In this document: piece by piece, positions 33,448 to 47,140 of the stretch
How positions within the stretch are numbered: position 1 is the first letter of the stretch
Layout of the letters: each line of letters starts with the position of its first letter
Origin: Toxoplasma gondii ME49
Taxonomy: Eukaryota; Apicomplexa; Conoidasida; Eucoccidiorida; Sarcocystidae
DNA length: 64,000 nt
Direction: 5' to 3'
Assembly (NCBI RefSeq): GCF_000006565.2
Contig: NC_031474.1
Coordinates: forward strand, 1,054,001-1,118,000
Position numbers and translations under genes: made by a program
Notes under the pieces: generated by a model
What the model was told of the DNA's origin: nothing
Databases searched by the model: none
The model's input: only the letters and a program-made list of their open reading frames with translations

Positions 33448-33829
33448 ACTGTGACGTTTGAGTCCTGATCCAGGGGCTTCTTGTAGGTTTGTATCCGGAA
33501 TGTCGGTTCACGAGTGAGGACTCGTGGGTAGCGGACGGTGCAACGACGGATGCTGGTGTGCGGTGACAGTGAATGACTGTGCACTGAAGGTAGAGCTGTG
33601 GCTGCTGTCCAGGGTGAAGTGGCTCCGACGAAATGGAGTATGCGGACTTGTATGGTGGCTTCCAAGGGGGCAGACGAGCCGACTGTGTGCTTCACAGGAG
33701 AGAGCGATGGGAGAGTGTTGCGATTTTGCCGTTGCCAGACGGTGGAGGCTGGGTCGGTTTCCTGGTGGGTAGTCGGTGTCAGGGCTGGACTGTGAGCCCC
33801 ACTGATAAACGAGGTTTCCGGTGGAGGCG

Positions 33830-35500
33830 CCGGGAGTTCTAAATGAGGGGCAGGCATATGGAGGGCATGGTTCATCATTCGGTTTCGGAGGGAAGAGCAC
33901 TGGGGTGTTAGAGGCGGTCTCGAGGAGGGATGTGTGGTAGGAGCAATGGAGAGTCAGGACAATGCGTAGGCGGCCAGTGACAGATTATGAAGAGACTCGG
34001 AGGTGGTGGTGCTATTTCTGTGAAGGCCACCGGTGCATGCGCGTGATGCTTGGTTACAGGATTATTTCGTAGGTGGCAGCGACGTGTTTGCAGCTAAGGG
34101 TCACAGACGGACGGGTGATGCGTTGTATCTCAAGCCAGTTCATGCGCGGAAGGGAGCGTGCGACGGGCTGGTGGTTGACGATGCAAATGGCTGGGGATTC
34201 AGTATGCTTCTCTGAGGTATCACATAGGATTTAATGAGTGTGGAGGGTGTGCGAGGGGGAGAGAGGAATCGGTGACAGTTGATGCCACGGACGGCTGGAT
34301 GGCTGTGTAGCAGGTGACCGATATTACAGAAAAGTTGTGTTTCTGAGGACGACGATTGGGCTGATGGAGTTGCATGATGACGGGAACGGATGAAGCGTCC
34401 GTTGAGGCAGACAAACGTGGAGTGTCGTCAAGCAACCCATTCTGGTATGGGATCGTGTCTGCTTCGTCAGGTGACAAAGGGTGTCACCATTATTTCGTTT
34501 ATGATAAAGCAGGCTAAAGGTGTTTCGATCTCCGTTCGGAGAGCGCTGATGGCACACGAGGAATCTGACGCAGTCCGTGAGTTTATAGACTGTCTTTGAC
34601 TCTATGTCACTAGTTACACATCCACAGGCGTTCGTTTCACTGGGTCAAAGACGTTTGCAGCGACTCAGTGTCTGAAGAAATGTAGGGATTGCCTCCGTCC
34701 TCGTCAAACACTTTGTAGTCGGTACGAAGTCGAAAACACGATAGTTTCGATCATCTACAGTTATGCGAAAACTGAGGCGTCACGTAGGTCCAAACTGTAG
34801 TACCTCCCTGTCGGCTGATAAATCCCTTGTTATCGAACAAGATGCAGTTGGGAAGGTCACCAGCAGATATAATACGTGAGCAGCATTTTATACAGAGGCG
34901 GGGTCGAGCATTCCACTCACTATCGATCTGTTCCACAGCAATAGCTTTTGGATGCGCAGCGTGGCAATGCGAGATGAATGCGGATCAAAATAGAAGCAGC
35001 ACTTGATTAGGCTCACCACGAACTCGTCAAATTTCGTAGCCGCTTGCGTGACGAGGACACGGGGTTTCTGTGGCTGCGTGAATCCGACTAATCACACCTT
35101 CGGAAGGATGAAACGTACTGTAACTCTCATGTTAGTTGGAAGAGGCCAGATATCTGAGAAGGCTGTTTCGTGATCCCTCGCGAGAATGCGTCCTTGAAGA
35201 GTAGGACAACATTTCTCGTGAGACACACTTCGGTGAGCAAGAGCGATGCTAAGCATCGCCACTCGCGCACGTGTTTTCACTTGCCATAAACAACTTTCCC
35301 TGGTCTTCTTTGACGTCCTGGTTTGTGTGTGCGTGGGCCCGATAATTGTAGCGAAGGCTAGTGTGAATCCTATGTCCTATTGTCTGTCTGTCCATGTTTG
35401 TAGGGCGTTCTTTCGGTTCCCACGATCGTACGTCCAACTCGCCGGACATTGCTCTCTCCACTTTGTTCTTATGACGCCAGAATGCCACAGGATGAGGGCA
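33830..35500 (+). repeat. Diverged long direct repeat, left copy
   Basis: Matches 62480-64000 in the same orientation over about 1.5-1.7 kb with many substitutions and small indels. Shared landmarks include GTGTGCGAGGGG (34,245 and 62,902), CGGAAGGATGAAACGTACTG (35,099 and 63,618) and GTGAGCAAGAGCGATGCT (35,233 and 63,746). Confidence 0.75.
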
Positions 35501-35699
35501 TACGCCTACAGCAAGGCTGTGTATCTAATTGCAGTGCATGTTGTATCGCTGTGCCGCCGGACAAAGCTTCTTGTAGAAATAAAAATATTCAATTTGCTCC
35601 GTTCGCTTGATTATTGCAGGTGGCTGTGGCAGTAAGATTGTGCTGTGGCATGTGGTGCTGCTCCTGGCAGTGATGCACGTTAGAAAAGAATGGGCGAAC

Positions 35700-38600
35700 A
35701 AGCGCGTGTCTCAGAGTGCTGAATACTGACTGGTGAAACCAGACGGTGGATTGACGTGCAGATGGTTTGTTTGGGGCTTCGAGTCATCGCACACACACAG
35801 CTCAAGAACGCCCGTGTATTTTCTGGCCCGGTTCATCGTCACTCACCTCGCATACTCTGTGCGGACTCACAGGCTGTGTCAGTGGTAAGAAACAGGGCTG
35901 TTGGCTACTGTGGCTGTCTGCAGTGCCGGCCCATCAGTTGACGCACGTATACATCTAAACAGCCGTGCAATCCCCTCTACATATGAGGCAGTGCCTCAGA
36001 GATAGGCTCGAGACTGCACTGCCCCAATTTTCAAGCAGCGAGAAACAGTTTTAGCCACAACTCTATTGAGTTTTGGGGGGATTGCTGACTGCTCGCAGAT
36101 TTATCGGGTCTCGTCCATGAAGTGATCTATGCCATACATCTGGCCGCAAATTTTGGCCTATTCAGGTAATATTCTCTAGCAGCGGCGCGGTTCGTTGCCC
36201 ATCATTGTGATCTGTGCTCGTACATGCCCAGAATGCAATGTTCATGCAATTAAACGCCTTTTGAACTGGCATTAGCCGTCACCCACGGTTCGTGAATGCG
36301 TAGTGCACCCAAAGGAAGAATATGTACTGTCGTATTTCACTGTGCGGGGTTCATACCACAGTGTTTGACACGTGGAGGCCTTTTTTCTAAGGTAGGACGA
36401 TGAGTGGGGTTTTGGTGGGCTAGAGGTGGATGACGGTACTGTTATACGCCACGCCGTGTAGTGATGTGTCTTGGATCCGCGATTTGTGTTTCCGGAGCAA
36501 ACGTCTCTCTTTTGCCCCGTCACCGTATTGGACCAACCTCGTACTGGCACAGCTGAGGTCGTGTAGCCACTGGTGGTGTCACTTGGATACGTGACTCTTT
36601 GATCCCCCTCTATTTACTGTTACAGGCCTCTATATATATAGTAAGATGGCAGACACGCTTCTTGCCGTGTACAACTGATCGTGTCGGGTTGCTTCGTTAA
36701 CCGTTCTTTCACATGCCCGGGCTCAGGGACGTGAGATGTGCTGACCGTCTCGTCCGTGATTGATGCTGAACCGACCAACGCACCCAGGTCCGAAGGGAGA
36801 AACCGACTGTGAAGCAGCACTGTTTCTCAGACATCACGTTTTATGGGAAACATAGAAGGAAAGAATGGCCCGTCGCCGCTCGGTGGTCGTTGAAGACCAA
36901 CAGCGGCTCACGCGACCAGCATGGTTGTTCCAACTCGTGTCCTGTAGTTATACCATGGGTAGCACTACGTTACAATGCATGGAAAGTGCCGCTGGTTCCG
37001 ATGAGAAATACGGAACCCGGTTAGCAACCCCCCTCGTGGCAAGGCGATTATGATGCTAGATCATCAAGTATTCTTCGGATAGTATCCACCAATACAACAA
37101 GTGAAAAGGCGAAACTATCGTCTTGTACCCTCCGACCTGATGGTAGCCGTTAAGCGAGTGTTGCCCGAGTAAGCAGGGTAATTTTTTATTCATCAATGCA
37201 AATAACACATTGCCCACCTAGAACAGGAGGAGCCGAACGGGTAGGTCGCGCTTGACGCAAGCGACAGAATCATATTTATGTTAGCGTCCAACCACGCAAT
37301 ATGACCGTGATTCAAGTTTTGTGTTAACAGTTTCACAGGCAGTCCATAGCACGTTTTCGAGGAAGATGGGTGGCAATGTATGTCCGCGTTTCGACACAGA
37401 TATCATGTGGCTACCTCCTCTTAAATTGATGATGTAGTACCTAGTGTTCATCTGACGTTGAGACAGTATAAGAAGTCGTGTTCGCTATTCTTGTTTTCCC
37501 CTGCACTTTTTTTCTATTCAATTCATTCTGTGTGTTATCGGCTCGTTGACTCATCTGTTTGCTTATGCGGAACGTTAGTCTCCGTACCGCTTACCAGTCC
37601 GACTGGTGGCGAACTAAGCGAACTGACAACAGTATAAATCTGCTCCTTGTGGCTGCTAAGCGAACCCAGTGTCACTTCGGGCAGCCCATATACCATCATA
37701 CTTCGCGTTGATCGGTCCAGTGAACAATTCGGTCAGTTTACGTGCAAGTCCAATGCCATGAAGGAAGGGCGGTGACTAACAGCGCAAACAGAAAAGAAGC
37801 AACACGTGCGTCTCCTGTTGGACACGTGGCGCTATATGGTGGCTGCGGTGAAATGTGCATGTTGCATGAAGTGAACTTGACCACCCCTTGCGATACGTTC
37901 GCCTCCTGAAGTCCAGGCAGGCCTCAAGCTTGTCAGCAGACTCGCCGCACAGTGTGCACGGCGCGGGTTCTACCAGTTATGTAGCTTGTCGCTCTGCCGT
38001 TCGTGTTCTGTCAAATGCAGCTGAAAGTGTGATGTAATGAGCAGATGTGTCGAAGACCAAGAAAAAGAGCTCTGCAAGGACCAGTTCAGTGGGTCGAGGA
38101 CCGTTTGAGGAGACAGCTCACGCTGCCCATTTGTTGAGTTTCATCTTTTTACAGGCTTCCAGCGTCGCGCTCGCTGCAGCAGACGTACTCCCCGCTTAAT
38201 ATTTTCCAGCGGTTGTCTCGCCGTATGCAGTCGGACCGCATCGTGTTGCATTTATCCAGAAAAAGAAGGTACGACGCGAAAGCGTTTCCTTGTAAACGAG
38301 TCTTGGGGGTGCGGCGACTGACGCGCAACCAGCGCTTGATGATTATTGTGCGACAGCGGAGGCCTCTCGAAGTAAAGCAATTAGAAGTATTACAGCAGCT
38401 GGTCCTCACCATAATCATGAATACTTACTGTATTGCTCCCTCTTAAAACATGATGTGATGGCCATGCAAATTTCGTGATAGGCAGCGGTACACTTAAATG
38501 CATATGCTGTTTTGCCCTCGACACAGAGCGAATCTCGCACTTGATTACGAATCAAAAGCAGCGAGAAAGTGTCGCGAATGTTTTGGTCAATGCTGGATAC

Positions 38601-38800
38601 CGATGCGTATCACATCTTGAACCATCTGCTGTTCACCATCCTTTGGCACTATGAACTGGTAAAGCGGTTGGCGAACGCAGACGTCAAGAAGACACAGGAT
38701 GCGCACTGAGCATATTTTCCGTATCGTGCCTGAAGTGTCATCCTGGCATTCGTCCGGAGGCAGCGCGAACGCGATGCAAGAAGGGACGGTGGCGGCAAGG
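35700..38800. other. Balanced-composition island inside the skewed domain
   Basis: G and C are roughly even here by eye, and none of the repeat landmarks of the flanking segments are present. AT-richer patches occur at 37,060-37,330. No gene, RNA or mobile element is recognised. Confidence 0.4.
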
Positions 38801-40074
38801 TGCTGCGCGGGTAGTCAGTCACTTCATAAATGATGAATATTTGACCAAGCGCTGGGACTCGCGCTGAGTAGAGTACTGTATGGTGTGGTGAAGAGCAGCG
38901 ACAGCGGCTTGCCTGGAAAGGCGGTGACTGCACGCTTGGGTCGAAGTTCATTCTGCCCGTGAATCGGCATATTATCACAAACCAAAGCATCGAATGGGAA
39001 GCTGCGACACTGGCGGCAGTTGGCATCGCAGGCTGTACAAGCAGACTGTGCGGCTTGGGCGTCCGTGGTGTTTTTGACGACGCCGACGTTGGAACCGATA
39101 TCGTAAGTATTGGACCTAATCTGTGGCATCACGGATTGCATATATGAGCGGCGTCAGGCAGCGTATGGATACCGTTTGGACTGGACGGCTATTTATGTTG
39201 TTGGCGTCCAGGAAAAAGAAGCGAGAGTAGGAAAAGTGGCACCGACTGTGTTAGTAGTCTCTGTTTTAAGATGCATCCGGGAGCTTTTTCCTTGTTGCAC
39301 GTATTTATGGTATGTGGCTCCGAGATTTTGCAAGAAGTCAGGGACGTCACCAACACACTTTTTACAATACGGGATTGACACTCCGCCAAGTGAGCGTTCT
39401 GGATTAAAGGTTAAAGGCGGTTAAGAAAAGCTCGCCAGTCGAGCTCATGCGGTAGTCGCTGCTGCTAAGGTATGAGTAGCAGTGTGCTGCGCGAAAGCCC
39501 CAGGAGGCAGAGGCGTGCGAGCGGTGGCACGCGCCTGCTGAAGATAATGCTGGTGGTGCGGCAGACATGTAACTGCTACATGACAAGGTACTCACAACTA
39601 TTTGGCAGGAGGTGGATCATCACAAAGACTGCACAATAACACGGCGCTGGGGACTGCATTCTTACAGGTCAGCTGTGGCGTGTAGTGTGGGAAGGTGAGG
39701 CCGGTTACTGGCTTGTCCGATGCTGGATTATAAACGTGATAAAATATTACCGTTTATGGTTTCGGCATGAGGGATGTGGCCGCTCGAAACTCCAGGCATA
39801 GCATCCTCGCGGGCGTCCGCCGTCGGTTTCGAATTCTATGTCGACCCTGAATCACGCTGTGCTCCTTTCCGTATTGTGGCCCATTCTCGCAGCTGATGCT
39901 GTGTGGGAAATGGAGGGCGCGCGCGGTGGATGTGGTCTTCCCTGCATCTGTTCGTCTCACTTCTGCTCCGGCGCAGAGTAGATGTCACCTTGTTTTTCTT
40001 GGCCACGCTAGGCCGTGATTGTGCCCGGAGTTGGTCCGTGCCGTATTGTGACCTTTCCTTATTCCGGTTTCGAT

Positions 40075-40460
40075 TGGGACTGGGGTCGTAGCCGCGCGTC
40101 CAGGACGGATACAATTGTCTGGCTTTGTCATGTTCTCATTGAGTGGTGCCAGTTGCCATGCTCACCGAGGGCGCTGTGTTTGCGGGGGTGGTGGGGGTGG
40201 TGGCTGTTTGCCCGAACTCTGTTCGTTGACTTGCTTGTCGTGGTGACTTGATCGCGAAGTTGTGGGTGTGTATTCGTGGAGGCTGGGGAACATAGGGCGC
40301 CTGTTGGTAATGCTTTGGGAGGGCGAGCATTATGATGTCATCCTGATGAAGATGCGACGGACTGCCCCTTGACCGCGAATGCGACTTCAATCTAGTGGTG
40401 TGAGGTGGCTTGCCTTGACTTATTGGGGATTATGGGTTTCTGCAGAAAGGCGGTAGACAG
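40075..40460 (+). repeat. Dispersed repeat, copy 1
   Basis: Diverged direct copy of 50270-50665. Shared landmarks are CTGGGGTCGTAGCCGCGC, CCGAGGGCGCTGT, a CTTGTCGTGG block and GGCGAGCATTAT. A more degenerate relative lies near 60,970. Confidence 0.75.
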
Positions 40461-42495
40461 GTATTGGGAAGCGCCGGTTATGGTGCCGGTCCATGTTGTG
40501 GAGGACGGTTGGAAACCAGTTGCATTTGAATCTCTCGTGAGAAAAACGAGTGAAGGGGAGAAACACAGGTTGGTAGCAACATCAGCCCATACGCTGGCTT
40601 GTGGCCTGGTATACCTGAGGAGATGGTTTATGTCTGACGTTGCCGTATTCAGTACCAACGCGACATGGAAAAGCTTCTGGAGGAATGAATGGCTTTCCTC
40701 CAAGTGTTGTGTTAGTCATCTCTGTGCTGACAGCGGTGGAATACCGACACTGGTGGCCGTAACCTATTTTTGCGGAACTACGGCGCAAAGGGCATTTGGT
40801 AAGGTAGCTTCGAACATGAGACTGTGCCGCACACTGCCGTGCCCTGATGCATGTGCAGTGTCGCGAAGCCCACGGGGCTTTGGGGTCTCTTGAACTTCTG
40901 GCCCAGTTGGTGCTGCGGCGAACTGTGTGTGCATGCAAGGCCTCAGAAATAGAATGGTCCTTCCAGTGCAGGCTTGTTTGTTGTTGACTTCATTTTCCAT
41001 GCAGGAAGCGGCAGTAGGCGGCTTAGGCTTCGAGGCTCAGTTGGCGTTTGTGTCGTGGGTGTCCGTAAGGTTCGGCTGCGGTTCGTCCTGGTATCACTGA
41101 TGCTCGTTGGAGGTGCGACAAAGAACACCAGATGCACATAGCAGTGCAGCGGTGGCTTAACAGTATGGGAACAAAACTAGCTTTTCGAGATTCATCTGAG
41201 GTGGAAAATTTCATAAATGTCTTTTTGTTACAATGAGCGGGGCTTTGCCTCCAGAAGTGGCAATTTGAAGAGGGACTGAATGTGTTCAATGGTGTGGCGC
41301 GTCGATAAGAGGCATGATGCAGTGTGAGTAGGTCGTGATCCGGGACAGGATGTAGTGATGGAGGGGTGAGGCTTGATGCGCTTTAATGCTTCCGGCAATC
41401 TGCGATGTCGCGTAAAGGCGGTAGGCAGGCGCTATCATCCGGGACATGCTACAGATTAGTCGTGGAAGAGGGTCGGGGGAGGCGAGGAGTAGGGGTGTGG
41501 CGCCGTTTGGCGACGATGGAGTGAGGGAAGACAGGCTGGTTGCAGCGTCAGCGGATATGCTCGTTGGGTGGTAATCGAGCTTTTGCCGCCCGGGGATGTC
41601 CCGCGTTTGCGGTGAAGGGAAGCTGACCACGGTTAACGGGAAGACCGCCCATTGTGATAGGTGGATTGTGTGACATGCGCTGACAGATTCTCTGTTGTGT
41701 AGTGGCTGACTGTAGCGACGCACGACTGGCGGGTTGGGGCTCAGGGGACGCTGGGGTGATGGTCTAGTTTAGTGAGGGTGTGTTACCCACTGACGCGGCT
41801 GACGGCCTTGATGTGCTGGAAACCCTACACATTCCTTGGGTCCCTTGAATGCTAGGTCCACTGATTGCTTCGGTGGACCGTTTGTGCGGGGGCGGTGGCC
41901 GGAAGAAAGTAATGCCATAGAGTGCGGACGCGATCACTGATGGCTTCACTTTCCATGCAGGCAGCGGCGGTAGGTCGTTCTGGATGCGAGTTGTCAGCAG
42001 CCGTTGGTTCGGTGTCAGGTGGGTTCGCTTGCGTTTCGTTCACGTACTCAGTCGCTGTTGTGGGAAATGATATGCGGGACAAAGGAACCAGAAGTACATA
42101 CAGTTGCAACATGTTTGTTAGCGTGGGAAGGCATGCGGCAATTTGGTTTTCCTCTGAGCTTTCGATTCCCATAGATCTATTTCTGTTATAGTGAGCGGGG
42201 GCTTTGCCTCCAGAAGTGGCAATTTGAAGAGGGACTGAATGTGTTCAATGGTGTGGCGCGTCGATAAGAGGCATGACGCAGTGTGAGTAGGTCGTGATCC
42301 GGGACAGGATGTAGTGATGGAGGGGTGAGGCTTGATGCGCTTTAATGCTTCCGGCAACCTGCGATGTCGCGTAAAGGTGGTAGGCAGGCGCTATCATCCG
42401 GGACATGCTACAGATTAGTCGTGGAAGAGGGTCGGGGGAGGCGAGGAATATGGAGGTGGCGCCGTTTGGCGACGATGGAGGGGGGAAAGACAGAC

Positions 42496-43807
42496 TGGTT
42501 GCAGCGTCAGCAGATATGCTGCCTGAGGAATAGTGGAACCTTTTTGGACAGCGGACGTCCCGTGTTGCCGCGTTGAGCGGTGAAGGGGAGGAGCGGACCG
42601 CGGTTGAAGGGGAGGCTGCCTGCTGTCAGATGTGGGTTGTGTCGCTTGTGCCGGTGAAGAGTCTATGATGTAGTGGCTGACTGTAGCACCGCACGGCTGG
42701 CGGGCTGGGTCTCGGGGAACGGCAGGCGAGGCGGTCCGGCTTGGCGAGGTTGTGTCGGCCTGGGGTGCCGCTGATGATGCTGGAGTGTCGCCAGCCCTAC
42801 GGATCTCTTGAGTCGCTTCGATTCGCCACTCTGTGTCTCAGTAAACGCGTTGTGCATAGGACTCAACCAGGAGAGACTAGTGCCAGGCAATGCAGGCTCG
42901 ATTGTTGATGTCTTCGTGTTTGATGTAGCATGTGGCAGTAGGTAGTTTTGGCTGCATGTTGTCAGTTGTCGTTGGTGTTGTCGGTGTCCAGTCGCGTCTA
43001 CTCGGGTTCGTCCACGGAGTCAGTCGCGGCTGTTGGAGACGAAGTGGGCGACAGTGGAGTGCAGATGGACACGTCGTTGATGCAGGGGGGTAGCCGCATA
43101 GGAAGCTCATCATGTTTCTAGATTTCATTTGGAATCGAAATCTTCATGACCCTTTTCCTTGTATAACGGACTCGGAGGTTGCGTCGAGATGTGGCTAATT
43201 CGGTGAAGCGGGCGATGCGCTGAGCGGTGTCGTGAGCATTCGCGGGAGTCGTAATTCAATGAAGGACACAGGGCGATGTGGATTGATCACGATCCGGTAG
43301 GGGATGTAGTGGTCCAGCTGTGAGGCTTGATGCGCATTGATATTTCTTGGGTTTCGCGATCTCACGGAAAGGCGGTAGGCAAGCGTTGTGAGACGGGACA
43401 TGGTAGCGACCAGTCGTGGAGGAGTGTTGGTGGTGGGGTGTTGTTGTGGCGCCTTTTTTCCGACAACTGTGTGCAGAATCACAGACTGGTTGCAGCGTCA
43501 CCAGCTATGCTGGCTGGAGGGTAATCGTTCCTTGGTAGACCGAAGACGCCCCGCGTTGCCACTTTGGGGGGCGAAGGGGAGCGGACCTCGGTTGATGGGA
43601 AGATTGCCCATTGTGACAAGTTGGTTGCGTGACATGCGCCGACAGATTCACTGTTGTGTTGTGGCTGACTGTAGCAACGCACGACTGGCGGGTTGGGGCT
43701 CAGGGCACACCGGGTTTGGCGGTGTGGCTTGGCGAGGCTGTGTCGCCCATGTGCGCCGCTGACGGTCTTGGTGTGTCGGCAAGCCCAGGGGTGTGTTGAA
43801 CGACTTC
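42496..43807 (+). repeat. 1.31-kb near-perfect duplication, left copy
   Basis: Matches 47141-48452 at an offset of 4,645 bases with only four substitutions noticed by eye. Both copies end abruptly after GTGTGTTGAACG. Confidence 0.9.
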
Positions 43808-46800
43808 ACTTCTGGGTCCACTGGGTGCCGCGGTGGAACATGTGTTTCGCCGAGGCGGCTGGAGGAGATAGATGCCCTGTATTGCTTCTGCCGATGTTCA
43901 TGCTATGAACACAGATCAAGAAACAGGCAGTAGGCGGTTAAGGCTACGAGCTGCAGGTAGGCGTTTCTGTCGTGTTTCTGGAGCAGGTTCTATTATGGTT
44001 CATCCACGTAGCCAATCGCGTTCATTGGGGATTGCTTGCAAGACTAAGGACACCAGGTGTATATCATTGCCACAGTGACTTCGTTCATGGCATAATGAGC
44101 TGGGAGCTCGCCTCCAGATGTGGCTGTAGCGAGGTGGGGGGTGTGTCCGGTGGTGGCGTCCGCAGGTGAGAGGGATTGGGCTGAGGGTGGTGCGAATCGG
44201 CCACGATCCGGGGCAGGATGTAGTGGTCTACCGGTGAGGCTTGGTGTTGATATTGCTTGGGTTGTGCGATGTTGCGGAAAATCAAGGAGGCAATTGGTAC
44301 AAGAGCGGACATGGTAGCGACCAGTCGTGGAGGAGGGCTGGGGGAGGAGTGTTGGTGCTGCACCTTTTGCGGACGATGGTTTGCAGGAACACACTGGTTG
44401 CAGTGTCAGCACATCTGCTGGCTGGGTTTTATTCGAATCTTAGCAGGTCAAGGACTGCCCGCGTTGTCTGTTTGGGGGGTGAAGTGGAGCGGATCCCGGT
44501 CGAAGGGGAGGGTGCCTGTTGTGATGAGTGGGTTTTGCCGCTTATGCCGATGAATAAACTATGATGAAGCGGATGATTGTGGCAACGCACGACTGGCGGG
44601 TTGGGGCTTTGAGGACTCTGGAGTGAAGGCCTGGCTCGGTGACGCCGTATCACCCACTGACGGCGTTGATGTGCTGCCAAACCCTCATCGCTTCGGTCGA
44701 TTGAACATTGTGTCCCCTGGGTGCAGCGGTGGAGTGTTTATGCTCAGGAGGTCGGCAGAAGAGAATGGTGCCTTACAGTGCGAAGTTGATTGTTGATGTC
44801 TTCATTTTTGCGTGCAGGCAGCAGCAGTAAGATTTTGTGACTGAATTGCCATTCATCGTTCGTGCTATGGGTGTCCACACGATTCTGCTTAGGTTAGTTC
44901 ACCTTGTCAGCCGCGGCTCGTCGAAACGATCGCATCCAGCTTATGATGGTCACTGTGTTCAACAGATTTTATTTAAAATCGAAGTCCCCATAATGCTGTT
45001 CGTGATATGATGAACTACATGCTTGGGTTCAAATGTGGCTATTTTGGGGGGGAGGAGGATTTGTTCGGTGGTGTCCCTTCGATGATAGGGATGGGACGGT
45101 TCGCATCGACTACGATCCGAGAGCGGATGTAGTGATCTACCGGTGAGGCTTGATGAGCTTTCATTTTGCTGGGGTTTTGTGATGTCGAGGGAAGGCGAAG
45201 AGGCAAATTTTGCGAGATCGGCCATGTTACCGACCACTCGTGGAAGAGGGTTGGGGGAGAAGTGTTGGCTTGGTTCGTTTTGCCGACGATGATGCGCAGA
45301 ATCGTAGACTGGTTGCAGCGTCAGCAGATATAGTGCCTGGGACTTAGTGGAGCCTTTTTAGACCAATGTCACGCGCGCCGCGTCGGGCGCTGAGAGGAGC
45401 GGGCCGTCTTTAATGGGGAGGCTGCCCGTTGTGATTAGTGGATGGTCACTTGCGCCGATGGATACCCTCTGGTGTAGTAGGTGATTTTAGGAACGTACGA
45501 CTAGCGGGCTGGGACTCGGGGTGAGACTACTTCACATACGGTCCTCGGGGACAGTATCGACGTGTAGCCAGGCACGCATATCTCATGAGTCTCTTGAATG
45601 ATGGGTCCACTTGATGCCGTGGTGGAGCCGTCATGCACACCCGACCGCCGAGAGGGGTATCTGTCAACTTGGATTCGATTGTTGGCGCCTTCAGCTAGCG
45701 GCAGTAGGGGGCTTAGGTTGCGAATGTTCAGTAGCCGTTTGAGTTGTCGGACTGAAACAGGTTCTACTTGTGTTCCTCCACTAGCCAGTCGCGCTCGTTC
45801 AGGATGATCACAGCACAAAGGATACCAGTTGTACATAGCATTACAACAGGAACTTTGTTACCGACATGATGAGTTGGGAGCTTGCCTCCAGATGTGGCTA
45901 TAGCGAGGGGGGCAGGATGTGTCCGGTGGTGGCGTGCGCAGATGAGAGGTATAGGACGGTGCGGATCGGCTACGATCCGGGGCAGGATATAGTGGTCTAC
46001 CGGTGAGGCTTGATGGGAGTTTATCTTGCTTGGGTTTTGCAGTGTCGCGGGAAGGCAGAGAGGCAATTATTACAACAGTGGCCATGGTAGCGCCCAGTCA
46101 TGGAAGAGGCTTGGGGGAGGAGAGGAGTATGGGTGTGGCGCCGTTTGGCGACGATGGAGGGGGGAAAGACAGACTGGTTGCAGCGTCAGCAGATATGCTG
46201 CCTGAGGAATAGTGGAACCTTTTTGGACAGAGGATGTCCCGTGTTGCCGCGTTGAGCGGTGAAGGGGAGGAGCGGACCGCGGTTGATGGGGAGGCTGCCT
46301 GCTGTCAGATGTGGGTTGTGTCGCTTGCTTGTGCCGATCGATAGACTATGATGTAGTGACTGACTGTATCAATGCAGGACGCGGGCGCGGGGGCCCAGGG
46401 GACACTGTTGTGGCGGCCTGGCTTTGTGAGGGTGTGTTACCCACTAACGCCGCTTACAGCGTTGATGTGCCGCCAGGTTCACACATCTCTTGGGTCGCTG
46501 GAGCTATGGGCCACATTGGTGCAGTGGTGGGCTTTTTGTCCATGAAAGGCAGCCGGGAGAGAGTGGTACCTTGCATCAAGGGCTCGAGTGTTGGAACGCT
46601 CATTTTTCAGTTCGAAAATGAGGCAGTAGGATGTTTAAGCTGTGACCGTTCTGTAGCCGTTTTTGCGGTGGGTGCTAAGCAAGTTCTCCTTTGGTTCGTC
46701 CACATAGTCGGTCGCGCCTCTTGGAAGCGACGAGGGCTACAGCCGACTGCCAGTGATTGCATCGTTGTTGCAGAGGGTTACTAGCGAATGAACGACACGT

Positions 46801-47140
46801 GATTCGATGTCCTCATAATGCTGTTCGTGGTATGATGAACTACATGCTTGGGTTCGAATGTGGTATCGGGGGGAGAGGAGCAAAATGTCGTCGGTGCTTT
46901 CGCGTCGATAAGGGGGATAATGCGGTGCGGATCGGCTACGATCCGGGGCAGGATATAGTGGTCTACCGGTGAGGCTTGATAGGAGTTTATCTTGCTTGGG
47001 TTTTGCAATGTCGCGGGAAGGCAGAGAGGCAATTATTACAACAGTGGCCATGGTAGCGCACAGTCATGGAAGAGGCTTGGGGGAGGAGAGGAGTATGGGT
47101 GTGGCGCCGTTTGGCGACGATGGAGTGAGGGAAGACAGGC

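Noticed and set aside
33393..33900. P/T/H/S-rich minus-strand frames across 31-64 kb
   Set aside because: Composition follows the strand bias, there are no domains or signal peptides, and splice signals are absent. They are repeated only because the DNA is.
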